DNA of 64,000 bases from CBFDBF01 sp050287965 (lineage in GTDB: Bacteria; Pseudomonadota; Gammaproteobacteria; Chromatiales; Chromatiaceae), in NCBI GenBank assembly GCA_050287965.1, contig JBNKCX010000003.1, positions 1 through 64,000 of the forward strand. The letters are read 5' to 3'. The translations under genes were made by a program, and so were the position numbers. Below the pieces are notes generated by a model that saw nothing but the letters and a program-made list of their open reading frames with translations, was not told the origin of the DNA and searched no databases. This document shows positions 34,770 through 42,662 of the stretch, in pieces. Position 1 is the first letter of the stretch; each line of letters opens with the position of its first letter.

Positions 34770-35461
34770 CCGGCCGGATCTCCATCATCATCCCGACCCT
34801 GAATGAAGCGGCGATACTGGAACCGGTCCTGAAATCGCTACAACCGCTGCGGCGCCGGGGACACGAGGTGATTGTGGTGGATGGAGGCAGCAGTGATGAT
34901 ACTTGTGTTTTGGCCGCGCGCTACACGGATCAGGTGATTGCCTCCGAGCGCGGGCGGGCCCTGCAGATGAACTGCGGTGCGCGGGAGGCCGACGGGAGCA
35001 TCCTCTGGTTCCTGCATGCCGATACGCAGATTCCGCTGGACGCGGCGCAGACTATCGTCGGGGCGGTGGGCGATCCCGGATCTTTTGGATGGGGGCGGTT
35101 TGACGTCCGGTTGTCCGGGGCCCGCCGGCTGTTCCGGGTCATTGAAGCCCTGATGAATCTTCGATCGCGGCTAACCGGCATCGCCACCGGAGATCAGGGG
35201 ATTTTTGTCCGGCGGGAGCTTTTTCAAACCGTCGGGGGTTTCGCCGAGATCCCCTTGATGGAGGACATCGATCTCAGCAGACGCTTGAAACGTCTGGCTC
35301 CCCCCTTTTGCAGCAGGCAACGACTGATCACTTCCAGCAGACGTTGGGAGACCCTGGGTATTCTCCGTACCGTCCTGCTGATGTGGTATCTGCGGTTGGC
35401 CTATTTTCTCGGTCGCTCCCCGGAGCGCCTGGCCGGAATCTACGGGAATACCCCGAGATGA
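34766..35461 (+). CDS. Arsenosugar-associated glycosyltransferase (TIGR04283 type)
   Basis: A 231-residue family 2 glycosyltransferase: ISIIIPTLNEA, then IVVDGGSSDDT and WFLHADTQIP (DxD equivalent), GDQGIFVRRELF, and MEDIDLSRRLK. It overlaps the arsS stop by 4 bp (ATGA) and the next gene by 4 bp, so the three are translationally coupled. This family is found next to arsS in many genomes and is thought to add the sugar or a phosphosugar part. No transmembrane helix is seen apart from a short C-terminal hydrophobic stretch. Confidence 0.85.
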   Translation: MTGRISIIIPTLNEAAILEPVLKSLQPLRRRGHEVIVVDGGSSDDTCVLAARYTDQVIASERGRALQMNCGAREADGSILWFLHADTQIPLDAAQTIVGAVGDPGSFGWGRFDVRLSGARRLFRVIEALMNLRSRLTGIATGDQGIFVRRELFQTVGGFAEIPLMEDIDLSRRLKRLAPPFCSRQRLITSSRRWETLGILRTVLLMWYLRLAYFLGRSPERLAGIYGNTPR

Positions 35462-36105
35462 AGTATCCCCGCGGCCGTATCCTGATCTTCGCCAAGACCC
35501 CCGTTCCAGGTAAGGTGAAGACGCGCCTGGCGGACGGATTGGGGTTCGATCGGGCCGCCGACCTGTATGCGGCCATGGTCGAGCATACGGTGGCCATGGC
35601 GGTGGAAGGGCGGCTTGCACCGGTCGGGTTGCACGTATTGCCGGACGGGGAAAACGATTTCTTCAGATCCCTTCGGCATCGTTTCGCTGTCGATGTGGAG
35701 CCGCAAATAGGAACGGATCTGGGGGAGCGCATGGGGAATGCCCTCTCCGCGGCGCTCGTTACGGCGGACTATGCGCTGCTCATAGGTACCGACTGCCCGA
35801 TGCTGGATGCAGGCTATCTGGAAGAGGCGTTGGCCCGGTTGCATGGTGGTGCGGAAGTGGTGCTGGGGCCGGTGGAGGACGGGGGGTATGTATTGATCGG
35901 CATGCGCACCATGGACCCCAACCTGTTTCGCGACATGAACTGGGGCGGCAACGATGTATTCGAGGTTACGCACCGACGTTGTATCGAGGCGGGAATGAAT
36001 TGCGAAGCCCTGCGCCGTCTTTATGATATCGATACGGCGTCGGATCTGCGGCGCTTTCGTGAGGAGTCACCGGAACAGGCCGCGCTGTTTATCGACCAAT
36101 GTTGA
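35458..36105 (+). CDS. Arsenosugar-associated DUF2064 glycosyltransferase (TIGR04282 type)
   Basis: A 215-residue protein of the nucleotidyltransferase-like fold: RGRILIFAKTPVPGKVKTRL, LIGTDCPMLDAGYLEEA, and LGPVEDGGYVLIG. It starts at ATG 35458, overlapping the preceding stop. Its usual partner is the TIGR04283 enzyme. Some relatives act on phosphoribosyl-type donors. It ends the operon; a MITE lies 15 bp after its stop. Confidence 0.85.
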   Translation: MKYPRGRILIFAKTPVPGKVKTRLADGLGFDRAADLYAAMVEHTVAMAVEGRLAPVGLHVLPDGENDFFRSLRHRFAVDVEPQIGTDLGERMGNALSAALVTADYALLIGTDCPMLDAGYLEEALARLHGGAEVVLGPVEDGGYVLIGMRTMDPNLFRDMNWGGNDVFEVTHRRCIEAGMNCEALRRLYDIDTASDLRRFREESPEQAALFIDQC

Positions 36106-36120
36106 GACGATCAGTCTTAG

Positions 36121-36243
36121 GGAACCTCTGATCAAGTCCTTGACGGCCGGGACGCTGTCTTCGTGTCTTGAGATGCAAGGCGCCTTGCGATCATCGCCAT
36201 TTGGCCACAAACTCGTCTCACCAGCGACTTAATCAGAGGTTCC
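36121..36243. mobile_element. 123-bp MITE with 18-bp terminal inverted repeats
   Basis: GGAACCTCTGATCAAGTC (36121-36138) and GACTTAATCAGAGGTTCC (36226-36243) are inverted repeats matching at 17 of 18 bases. There is no coding capacity, and an internal perfect palindrome GCAAGGCGCCTTGC lies at 36175-36188. The flanks read TTAG and ATAG, which leaves a possible 3-bp TAG duplication unproven. It probably depends on an IS transposase elsewhere. It ends 6 bp upstream of the next start codon. Confidence 0.7.
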
Positions 36244-36249
36244 ATAGGG

Positions 36250-38808
36250 ATGAACCAGGTTTGCGTACTAGGTCTGCAGCTTCTCCTCGGGCTGATCGTT
36301 TATTTTCCGCTTATCCCTGACGCTACCGCAGGGGGTGGGCCCGAGACCACGCTGGTGGTGGTGAATGCCCGCTCCCCTCTCTCCAAGCGCATCGCCAACG
36401 AATACGTCCATCTCCGGCAAATTCCGACGAATCATGTGGTGTGGTTGGAAGAGGTCCCCTCCGTCAGATCAACATCAATAGAGACCTACCGGGAAAAAGT
36501 CTGGCAACCGATAAATAGTTTTTTGCGGACCCATGGATTGGATGATGAGATCGATGTCATCGCCTATTCCGCTGATTTTCCCTACGGAGTTGACTTTACG
36601 TCCGACCTCAAGAGCAGGGAGATTCAGAAACACAAGCACCTGGGTACCAGGGCTTCCCTGACTGCCTTGACCTATTTTGCCCGCCGGGTAGAAACAGGGG
36701 ATATCGGTTATCTGCAACGGAATCATTATTTCGCCGATTTTGCCGGACCCAAGATCAACAAGACTCCGGACCAACTTCCGGTCAGTGCCCACAAGCTGAG
36801 TGAGAAGGAGATTACCGATTTGCGCAAGGAGGCAAAAAATGCGTTGGGCCGCAAGGATTATGCTGCCGCAGCAGCGGCATACCGCAAGATCAGGGACAGC
36901 TATCCGGATAAATCCAGGACCTGGTACGACCTGAGCCGGGGTCTGGCCGCCGCCGGTAAACAGGAAGAGGCGTTGTCGGTTCTTACCTCCGCGGTGGATC
37001 TGGGGTGGACTCAGAGCCTGCTAACGGCAAAGGACAGGTATCTGAAACCCCTGCATCGGGATCCCCGGTTCGGGCGTTTGCTTGAACGCATGAAGTCCGC
37101 CTACGGTCCGTTCCAGCTACCCCACGGCTTTAGTAACCGCTATGTCTGGTCTAATTCCGATCTGGCGCGCTGGGAGCCCGGCGACGATCTGGACCGCTAC
37201 TATCTCTCCACCCTGCTGGCCTATACCGGTATCCGGGGGAACAGCCTCCCGGAAGTGATGAATTACCTCACTTCCGCCGCGGCCAGTGACGGAACCCTGC
37301 CCGAGGGTACCGTCTACTTGCTGGAGAACTCCAATATCCGTTCGGAGACCCGTCAGCCGCTTTTCACCGCCACCGTCGCCGAGCTGGAGCGGCGCGGCCG
37401 CAAGGTCGAAATACTGAGCAAAGGAGAGGATAACCAGGACGGTATTGTTCCCAAAAACAAAAATGACGTAATCGGCGCGGTGGTGGGGTCCCGCGATTAC
37501 AAATGGGGAGGGAGCGGCAGTCGTCTGCTTCCCGGCGCCATCGCGGAGTCTCTTACCAGTTACGGGGGTGATTTCAACAACGGCAGTCAGACTAAACTGA
37601 CGGAGCTCCTGCGCTATGGTGCCGCAGGATCCAGTGGGGCGGTGATGGAACCCTATGCGTTTCAGGAGAAGTTTCCGGTACCGTTGCTGCACGCCTACTA
37701 TGCGGACGGCTGTTCCCTTGCGGAGGCCTTCTACCAGAGCCTGGTGGCACCTTACCAGCTTATTGTCGTAGGGGACCCGCTGGCACGACCCTTCGCCCGG
37801 TTTGCGGAGGTGCGACTCCATGCGCCGGATCCGGCCTCTCCCTGGTCGGGGAGGGTGAACGTCATCCCCGACGTTCGGGCCGTCCCGGGGAAAGGGATCG
37901 ACAGGGTGGAGTTGTGGATCGACGGGCGTCTGGTGGCCGGTGCGCCCGCGGGGGAGACCATCGTCTGGGATACCGGTTCAGTGGAGGAGGGCTACCATGA
38001 ATTGAGACTGGTGGCGATTGAGGACAGCCTTATTGAGACACGCTCTTTCGCCCGTTTCAATATCCACGTGGATAACGGCGGAAGTTCTGTGCGGATCGAT
38101 GATCTTGAGGGCGCTGTGGGTTTTGGCGAGGAAATCCCCGTTTCCGGGACGGCGTCCGGAGCGGAATTGGTCGGTATTTTCCAGGGCTATCGAAAATTGG
38201 GGGAAGCGCCGGTCAGGGATGGCCGCTGGAAGGTGGTTGTTGATAGCGCCGATCTGGGCACCGGACCGGTGTCGCTCCAGGCCCGTGCGCTGACCACCGG
38301 CGAAACCGTCGCACAGAGTGCCCCGCTGTTAATCACCATCGAGGAACCGGGTTTGATAGATCCGGTAGCGGATATTAAATCGCCCGTTGCGGGTCTCACG
38401 GCCAGGATAAATCCACGGGGGGGAGAGCCGTATGCGGTCTCCGTCGATGACATCGACAGTTTTTTAAAAGATCTGAACAAGCGGAAGATCGGGGTGGATA
38501 GCCTAAGTCTGCAGGGTTATTTCAAGATCGGCACGCCGGGGTTTTACCAGTTACTGGGGGTGGGAAACAGCTCTGCCAGGGTATCCATCGACGACAAGGC
38601 TGTTATGGAGATGAGGAATTCGAAGGATCCTCAGGAGAATTTTCTGCCTCTCGGACTGGCAGAGGGTTGGCATAGGCTGCGAATCGACCTTCAAGGCAGT
38701 CGCAGGGGATCGAACCCGCGGTTAATTCTGGTCGGCGCCGAGGTGGCGAGAATCCTGTCGGATAAGAACCTGTATCGTGAAGACGCCCGTGCGGTCAGTT
38801 TGAACTGA
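36250..38808 (+). CDS. TIGR03790-family secreted protein with TPR insert
   Basis: An 852-residue exported protein with a signal peptide (MNQVCVLGLQLLLGLIVYFPLIPDATA). Residues 30-170 match the opening of TIGR03790 proteins (ETTLVVVNARSPLSKRIANEYVHLR...). A TPR-like insert (about 195-265: ALGRKDYAAAAAAYRKI) follows, then the second family block (RGNSLPEVMNYLTSAAASDGTLP, and VGSRDYKWGGSGSRLLPGAI). C-terminal Ig-like and PA14-like parts (from about 530) end in a beta domain (LQGYFKIGTPGFYQLLG). No enzymatic role is established. The MITE abuts its start, so its promoter may lie within or beyond the MITE. Confidence 0.7.
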   Translation: MNQVCVLGLQLLLGLIVYFPLIPDATAGGGPETTLVVVNARSPLSKRIANEYVHLRQIPTNHVVWLEEVPSVRSTSIETYREKVWQPINSFLRTHGLDDEIDVIAYSADFPYGVDFTSDLKSREIQKHKHLGTRASLTALTYFARRVETGDIGYLQRNHYFADFAGPKINKTPDQLPVSAHKLSEKEITDLRKEAKNALGRKDYAAAAAAYRKIRDSYPDKSRTWYDLSRGLAAAGKQEEALSVLTSAVDLGWTQSLLTAKDRYLKPLHRDPRFGRLLERMKSAYGPFQLPHGFSNRYVWSNSDLARWEPGDDLDRYYLSTLLAYTGIRGNSLPEVMNYLTSAAASDGTLPEGTVYLLENSNIRSETRQPLFTATVAELERRGRKVEILSKGEDNQDGIVPKNKNDVIGAVVGSRDYKWGGSGSRLLPGAIAESLTSYGGDFNNGSQTKLTELLRYGAAGSSGAVMEPYAFQEKFPVPLLHAYYADGCSLAEAFYQSLVAPYQLIVVGDPLARPFARFAEVRLHAPDPASPWSGRVNVIPDVRAVPGKGIDRVELWIDGRLVAGAPAGETIVWDTGSVEEGYHELRLVAIEDSLIETRSFARFNIHVDNGGSSVRIDDLEGAVGFGEEIPVSGTASGAELVGIFQGYRKLGEAPVRDGRWKVVVDSADLGTGPVSLQARALTTGETVAQSAPLLITIEEPGLIDPVADIKSPVAGLTARINPRGGEPYAVSVDDIDSFLKDLNKRKIGVDSLSLQGYFKIGTPGFYQLLGVGNSSARVSIDDKAVMEMRNSKDPQENFLPLGLAEGWHRLRIDLQGSRRGSNPRLILVGAEVARILSDKNLYREDARAVSLN

Positions 38809-38853
38809 TAAAACGATCCGGAAACCGCCAAAGGGTTATCTTCCGCGTCAACC

Positions 38854-40179
38854 TCACTGCGGCCACGGGTCAAGCCAGCGGAAGATCATTACCTGCATGT
38901 TATTGTATTCCTCGGTTTCCACGATGCTGTTGTCGGAATCGATGGTAAACAGGGCTTTCGAGCACTGGTCGCTCGAGTTCTGACATTTCGAGAAATATTT
39001 GAAATCGCTCTTATGCACCGCGCCTTCGATCATCATCTCCTGGCATCCGAGTACCGAGAAGCTGGTGGCAGAGGCACCCCCGGCGATGTAGCTGCCTTCC
39101 TTGATGCCGCGTCCGTTCTCGGTAATACGCCAGCGTACCACCGGCAGGCATTGCGGGCCGGTGTTCTTCCAGCGGATCTGGAAGTGGATCGTGTCAGGCG
39201 TCGGCAGGTAACTCACGGCGAAGCCGGTGGGTTTGAGATCCGTCCACGTATCGTTGAATGCGGGACAGGATTCTGCGCCGGAGCAGGCACCGGGCGGGAT
39301 CGCGGTGGGTTTCTTCAGAATGAGATGCGTTTTTGTCAGTTCCTGCTGCGTATTATTCGATGGTGACAGCGATACCGTATAGGCGTGATACATATCATCG
39401 GATTCCGGCAGCGTGACCGGTGGTTTGAACGTGTAGCTTCCCGTGTTCTGGGTCTCCCAGGTCGTGCGCCCGGTCATGGCGGACTGCAAGTTTACCGCAA
39501 GCTTGCAGGTCTTATCGGCGGTGCCGCTCCATTTCACCGTGACGTTGTCTGCGAGATTGTGGGTCGAATAGTCCTGAGGGCTGGTGATCTTGAGGTCCTG
39601 TAACGAACAGTTTTTCAGCTGCTTGGCCAACGACGGCTTGGACAGCCTGGGCTTCTCCGGGCCGGCCGTTGATAACGCCGGTTGGTCGGGAACGTTGATA
39701 ATCAGCGAGCGGAGGTTGTTACCTTCCTGTTTCTCGGTCACGATATGGTCGGCGTCCACCTCGAACGTGAGCCGGTATCGCCCCGCCGTCCACTCGTTCT
39801 GTGACATCGACGGCCACGCCAGGCCGTACTGCCCGTTCGGCGCCAGCGGCGAAACGGTCAGGGAACCGGAGAGTTCCGGGTCGCACGATGCCGCGCCGAG
39901 CGGCGTACAGGTGATTTTCAACCGGTTCTGCGGCGCGGCCGCGTTGCCGGTGTTCTGAATCTGCACGTTGAATATGGTCGTTGCGCCGATCCGGTCGCCC
40001 GCCTTCGGCGGTGTACCATAGGTTACGTTTTGGATTACGAGGTCCGGCCGGGACATGGTCGTCATGGTACGTGGCTGGATACTCATGCGTTCGCCGCCCG
40101 GCGTTGCGGCCTGGAGCATGGCCGAAGACAGAAAGAGCATGGTGACCGACAGAACAGTGTGCCAGGAAAAGATACGCAT
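38854..40179 (-). CDS. Secreted CARDB-like Ig-fold protein
   Basis: A 441-residue exported protein. It starts at ATG 40179, preceded by GGGGGG on the minus strand. The signal peptide is MRIFSWHTVLSVTMLFLSSAMLQA. There are two CARDB-type regions, about 40-150 (RIGATTIFNVQIQNTGNA...ADHIVTEKQEGNNLR) and 330-435 (IHFQIRWKNTGPQC...SIVETEEYNNMQ). Between them lies a fibronectin-like segment that could bind a protein or sugar partner. Two Cys pairs are likely disulphides. Function is unknown; it probably sits at the surface or in the periplasm. It converges with the TIGR03790 gene and has an unknown partner. Confidence 0.65.
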   Translation of the reverse strand: MRIFSWHTVLSVTMLFLSSAMLQAATPGGERMSIQPRTMTTMSRPDLVIQNVTYGTPPKAGDRIGATTIFNVQIQNTGNAAAPQNRLKITCTPLGAASCDPELSGSLTVSPLAPNGQYGLAWPSMSQNEWTAGRYRLTFEVDADHIVTEKQEGNNLRSLIINVPDQPALSTAGPEKPRLSKPSLAKQLKNCSLQDLKITSPQDYSTHNLADNVTVKWSGTADKTCKLAVNLQSAMTGRTTWETQNTGSYTFKPPVTLPESDDMYHAYTVSLSPSNNTQQELTKTHLILKKPTAIPPGACSGAESCPAFNDTWTDLKPTGFAVSYLPTPDTIHFQIRWKNTGPQCLPVVRWRITENGRGIKEGSYIAGGASATSFSVLGCQEMMIEGAVHKSDFKYFSKCQNSSDQCSKALFTIDSDNSIVETEEYNNMQVMIFRWLDPWPQ

Positions 40180-40469
40180 AAACCCCCCGGGTAGTGACCG
40201 CATTTTTTGGCGGTTTTCGTTCGAATCATAGCATCCGTTGGGCTGCAGCCCAACGTCAGAGGTAGGTCGTTGCGCAAGCGGATATGGTTCAAAGGAGATC
40301 CAACGCCTCCAAGGAAATCTACCAAGGGGTAATGCGGCCAATTCATAAAAGCGGTGAAAGAATACGGGGTGCTGATCGAAAAAACGTCTGGGAGACTCAA
40401 GAAATCCTCTTTGCAGACGCTTACGGCCTATATGCAATTCCGTTCCCAATAACAATAAAGGACAACCTC

Positions 40470-41207
40470 ATGCCAAAAGTCTGGATTAATGAAGAGACCC
40501 TATTTGATCCGATAATCGTGGTCGGCAACGATGCCATTATCACCGCATCGCTGAAGCCCGCTGAACTGGAAGATGCCAAACGCCGAATAGAGGAAGGAGA
40601 GGGTCCGCTCAATGTGTTCGGTGATCGGGCAACCATGATTCCGTATTTCAGTATCAAAAAGATTAAGTTCGAAGAAAATGACGATGATATCGAGGTCGAT
40701 TACAAAGCGGAAAAGGATGCTAAATCCAAGACACTGGCGCCGGTGGATCAGGCCGTGCGACAGGAGATCCTGACGGAAATACAGTTACACCTGGGTGAAG
40801 ACTTCACCAGTATGACGGAGAAGTACAGCCTCCCGCGTGCGGTTTTCCCGTCGTTGATGACTCTCTCTGTGTTTATATTCATTACCAAGTTTTTATATTT
40901 AGTAGCCGCAAGAATCGCCGCGGGTACGGAGATCGAGGTCAGCGGCCGGCGAAGCGGGTTGAAAAGACTTTTTCTCTGGATATTGGATCTCCTGGGGCCG
41001 ACCGGAGTCCTCATCCTGGGCGGCCTATTGATGCTGTTGACCGCGTTGGTGCTTTTCAAGCGGCTCAAAGAGCCGACCATCGTCACCACCATAAAGCAGG
41101 GGAAACAACGTACCGGCTCGGTAATCGGAACGGTGATCAAATATGCCATTCTGATCGGCGTATGGGCCCTCTTCGGACCGGGACTAATCTCTTCGCTGTT
41201 TTCCTGA
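40470..41207 (+). CDS. Membrane protein with soluble N-terminal domain
   Basis: A 245-residue protein from ATG 40470 (MPKVWINEE), with AAAGGAC 7 bases upstream. Residues 1-125 form a soluble, acidic domain with a PH-like strand pattern (DATIMPYFSIKKIKFEENDDD type). Three hydrophobic segments follow at about 135-155, 175-200 and 220-240. The frame is open to 40284, but the extra sequence overlaps the divergent CARDB-like gene's leader. The family is unknown. Confidence 0.6.
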   Translation: MPKVWINEETLFDPIIVVGNDAIITASLKPAELEDAKRRIEEGEGPLNVFGDRATMIPYFSIKKIKFEENDDDIEVDYKAEKDAKSKTLAPVDQAVRQEILTEIQLHLGEDFTSMTEKYSLPRAVFPSLMTLSVFIFITKFLYLVAARIAAGTEIEVSGRRSGLKRLFLWILDLLGPTGVLILGGLLMLLTALVLFKRLKEPTIVTTIKQGKQRTGSVIGTVIKYAILIGVWALFGPGLISSLFS

Positions 41208-41286
41208 GTCGAATGTTTCCGCTGTCTTCAACCGGAGTTAGCCCGATGCCGTCCATCAAGCGTGAGGATTCCAGTTTGATTTGCGT

Positions 41287-41709
41287 TCAAGGCTTTGTAT
41301 TCAACACGGTCTCTTCAAACGCCTTACGCTGTTGAAGTAGCTTCTTGCTGTATTTGCCGTTTCTTGGGGTAAGCGCGATATAGTCTTGCTTAATTATCGC
41401 TGCTCGTCTGGATTTGTAGCTCTTTAGATACTGGGACAACTGTTCTAGCAGTGATAGGGCCTGTCGGTTGTAAATTGAATACGTATAGCTAGGCGTATGA
41501 TGAGCTTGTGTTGTGCGTTTTCCAGTTATTTTACCAGCGCCAATAGCGCTGAGAACAAACTCCAACAATGAGCGTTCAGTATTGCTAATGCTGACGCACA
41601 ACTGACGGTTTTCATTTCTGTGTTTTCTTGTAAGGGTGACAGTGCCTTCACCATCAATATGGCCGGCAATATAGGCAGCTTCCGGTTTGCTTAGTTCTTT
41701 TACATCCAT
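41287..41709 (-). CDS. Free-standing single-motif LAGLIDADG homing endonuclease
   Basis: A 140-residue protein from ATG 41709, with GGAG 9 bases upstream. The motif AYIAGHIDGEGTVTL is a LAGLIDADG helix with the catalytic acidic residues retained (LAGxIDGEG). One motif means a homodimer that cuts a near-palindromic site. A second helix pair (VLSAIGAGKITGKR) and the NRQALSLLEQLSQYLKSYKSRRA region fit the LAGLIDADG_1 type found with group I introns. It lies 82 nt beyond the mature 3' end of ssrA, after the ssrA terminator, and is not inside the intron. It probably makes a cut at intron-less ssrA and drives homing of the intron, which is inferred. Frames upstream of 41709 run into the terminator and are not used. 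Confidence 0.8.
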   Translation of the reverse strand: MDVKELSKPEAAYIAGHIDGEGTVTLTRKHRNENRQLCVSISNTERSLLEFVLSAIGAGKITGKRTTQAHHTPSYTYSIYNRQALSLLEQLSQYLKSYKSRRAAIIKQDYIALTPRNGKYSKKLLQQRKAFEETVLNTKP

Positions 41710-41753
41710 GTAACAGCTCTCCGAATATTCGGCCGAAGAATATAGCGGCTCAG

Positions 41754-41783
41754 AAAAAACCCCTGTTCGTACATGAACAGGGG
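41754..41783 (-). terminator. Rho-independent terminator of ssrA
   Basis: On the minus strand, CCCCTGTTC pairs with GAACAGGGG (9 bp, 6-nt loop), followed by six U. It begins 7 nt after the tmRNA CCA end, so it ends the ssrA transcript, and the endonuclease gene beyond it needs its own transcription or read-through. Confidence 0.85.
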
Positions 41784-41790
41784 TCACTGA

Positions 41791-42427
41791 TGGTGGAGGC
41801 GGCGGGACAGCTGTTCCATATCTTTCGATATGGGCCGGACTATTCCTTCACCTGTCGTCAAAGACAGGGGAGGGCGTATTGTGGATCTCCACCCGCAGGC
41901 GTAAATCCACCCTAGTACACCATGGAGCGATGCTCTTTAGGTGCCTATAAGTCTCTAGCCGGCTTACTGGTTTCCCATTCACCGGACGGCGTTGGCATAG
42001 GACCCCTGTCCCTTAGCGTTCACCGTATGAGCCCTCTTTTTCCAACGGGGATCACTCCCCGTGGCGACCATTTCACTAATCGAACCCGCGTCCGCAAGCA
42101 CTCCGCCTTCGGCTCTACATGCTTAGTCGAGTCTATTAAGTTTAACCGCCTGATACCCGACCGACAGGGCGATCAGAGCAGCGATTCCGGTAAAGGTTTA
42201 ATGAATCCGCCCCGGACGAGCTTCATCACGATCTTGTGAGAATCGACGCCTGAAATCCGGACGCACAAGCACGGCTCCGGTCAGACGGCTCCCTACCGGG
42301 TATTAAGCGGCGAGAGCGTAGTTGTCGTCGTTGGCAACTATCAGTTTGCAGATGGATTTACGAGGAGATCTGCATCCTCGGCATGCACCTCGGGTTTTGC
42401 TACCCACGTCGAAGCCAAGTCGCCCCC
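41791..42427 (-). ncRNA. ssrA: tmRNA gene, interrupted by a group I intron
   Basis: Transfer-messenger RNA that rescues stalled ribosomes with SmpB. The 5' end (42427) is GGGGGCGACTTGGC and the 3' end (41791) is CGCCTCCACCA; the two form a seven-pair acceptor stem, GGGGGCG with CGCCTCC. The tag reading frame is 42335-42303, with resume codon GCC and peptide ANDDNYALAA, then TAA. The T-stem GCGGG and its partner CCCGC flank loop TTCGAT/T, which is split by the intron at 42078-41808. Mature exons total 366 nt (349 + 17), close to the E. coli length. smpB lies just upstream in the same orientation, as in E. coli. The gene carries its own encoded CCA. Confidence 0.95.
41808..42078 (-). other. Group I intron in the tmRNA T-loop
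   Basis: 271 nt, between TTCGAT (5' exon, ends in U) and TCCCGC (3' exon). The intron begins TAGTGAAATG and ends in G (the omega G), as group I introns do. The 5' exon end CGAU can pair with GUCG in the intron, giving P1 with a U-G wobble at the splice site. The conserved R-like element is AGAGACTTATAGG (41944-41957) and the S-like element is AAGGAATAGTCC (41837-41848). They pair GACU/AGUC to make P7. A P/Q-like AATGGGAAACC lies upstream. No ORF is inside. Excision would restore the T-loop TTCGATT and a complete T-arm. Confidence 0.88.
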
Positions 42428-42543
42428 ATACTTTTACAAAGCACGAGTTTGGCAACCGTCCCTGGTGGTTCATTCCGGCCCGGCCGTCCATGGCCGGGCG
42501 TTCGCTGAACTCCCTTTGTCCACTGGACAAAGGGTTTCAGCTC
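42428..42543. repeat. Hairpin-rich segment between two copies of the tmRNA 5' end
   Basis: 116 bp with two strong inverted repeats. GCTGAA and TTTCAGC flank CCCTTTGTCC/GGACAAAGGG (42504-42541), and GCCCGGCC/GGCCGGGC (42478-42499) has a 6-nt loop. It looks like a small inserted or expanded element. It would form a structured leader in the tmRNA precursor. Confidence 0.6.
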
Positions 42544-42569
42544 ACCCACGTCGAAGCCAGGTCGACCCC
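42544..42569 (-). repeat. Second copy of the first 26 nt of tmRNA
   Basis: On the minus strand it reads GGGGTCGACCTGGCTTCGAC and on to the ACGTGGGT end. It matches the real tmRNA 5' end (42402-42427) at 24 of 26 bases, exactly 142 bp upstream. It cannot form the full acceptor stem, because U replaces G at pair 5. It lies about 17 nt after the expected transcription start. Confidence 0.75.
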
Positions 42570-42592
42570 GATTTCGGTGTTATCAATTAGAC

Positions 42593-42621
42593 ATTATAAG
42601 TGGACCTGGGTTCAGTGTCAT
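42593..42621 (-). promoter_or_regulatory. Sigma-70 promoter for ssrA
   Basis: On the minus strand, ATGACA (-35, 42616-42621) and TATAAT (-10, 42593-42598, perfect) are 17 bp apart. Transcription should start near 42586. It lies between smpB and ssrA and gives ssrA its own promoter. The transcript would begin just before the decoy copy at 42569. Confidence 0.75.
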
Positions 42622-42662
42622 TGGGACGTGGAAATGGGGCCCTGATGCCTCGGTCCTTCACG

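Noticed and set aside
42303..42530. Minus-strand open frame ending in ANDDNYALAA
   Set aside because: It is the tmRNA tag frame running back through the 5' part of tmRNA and its leader, not a protein gene.
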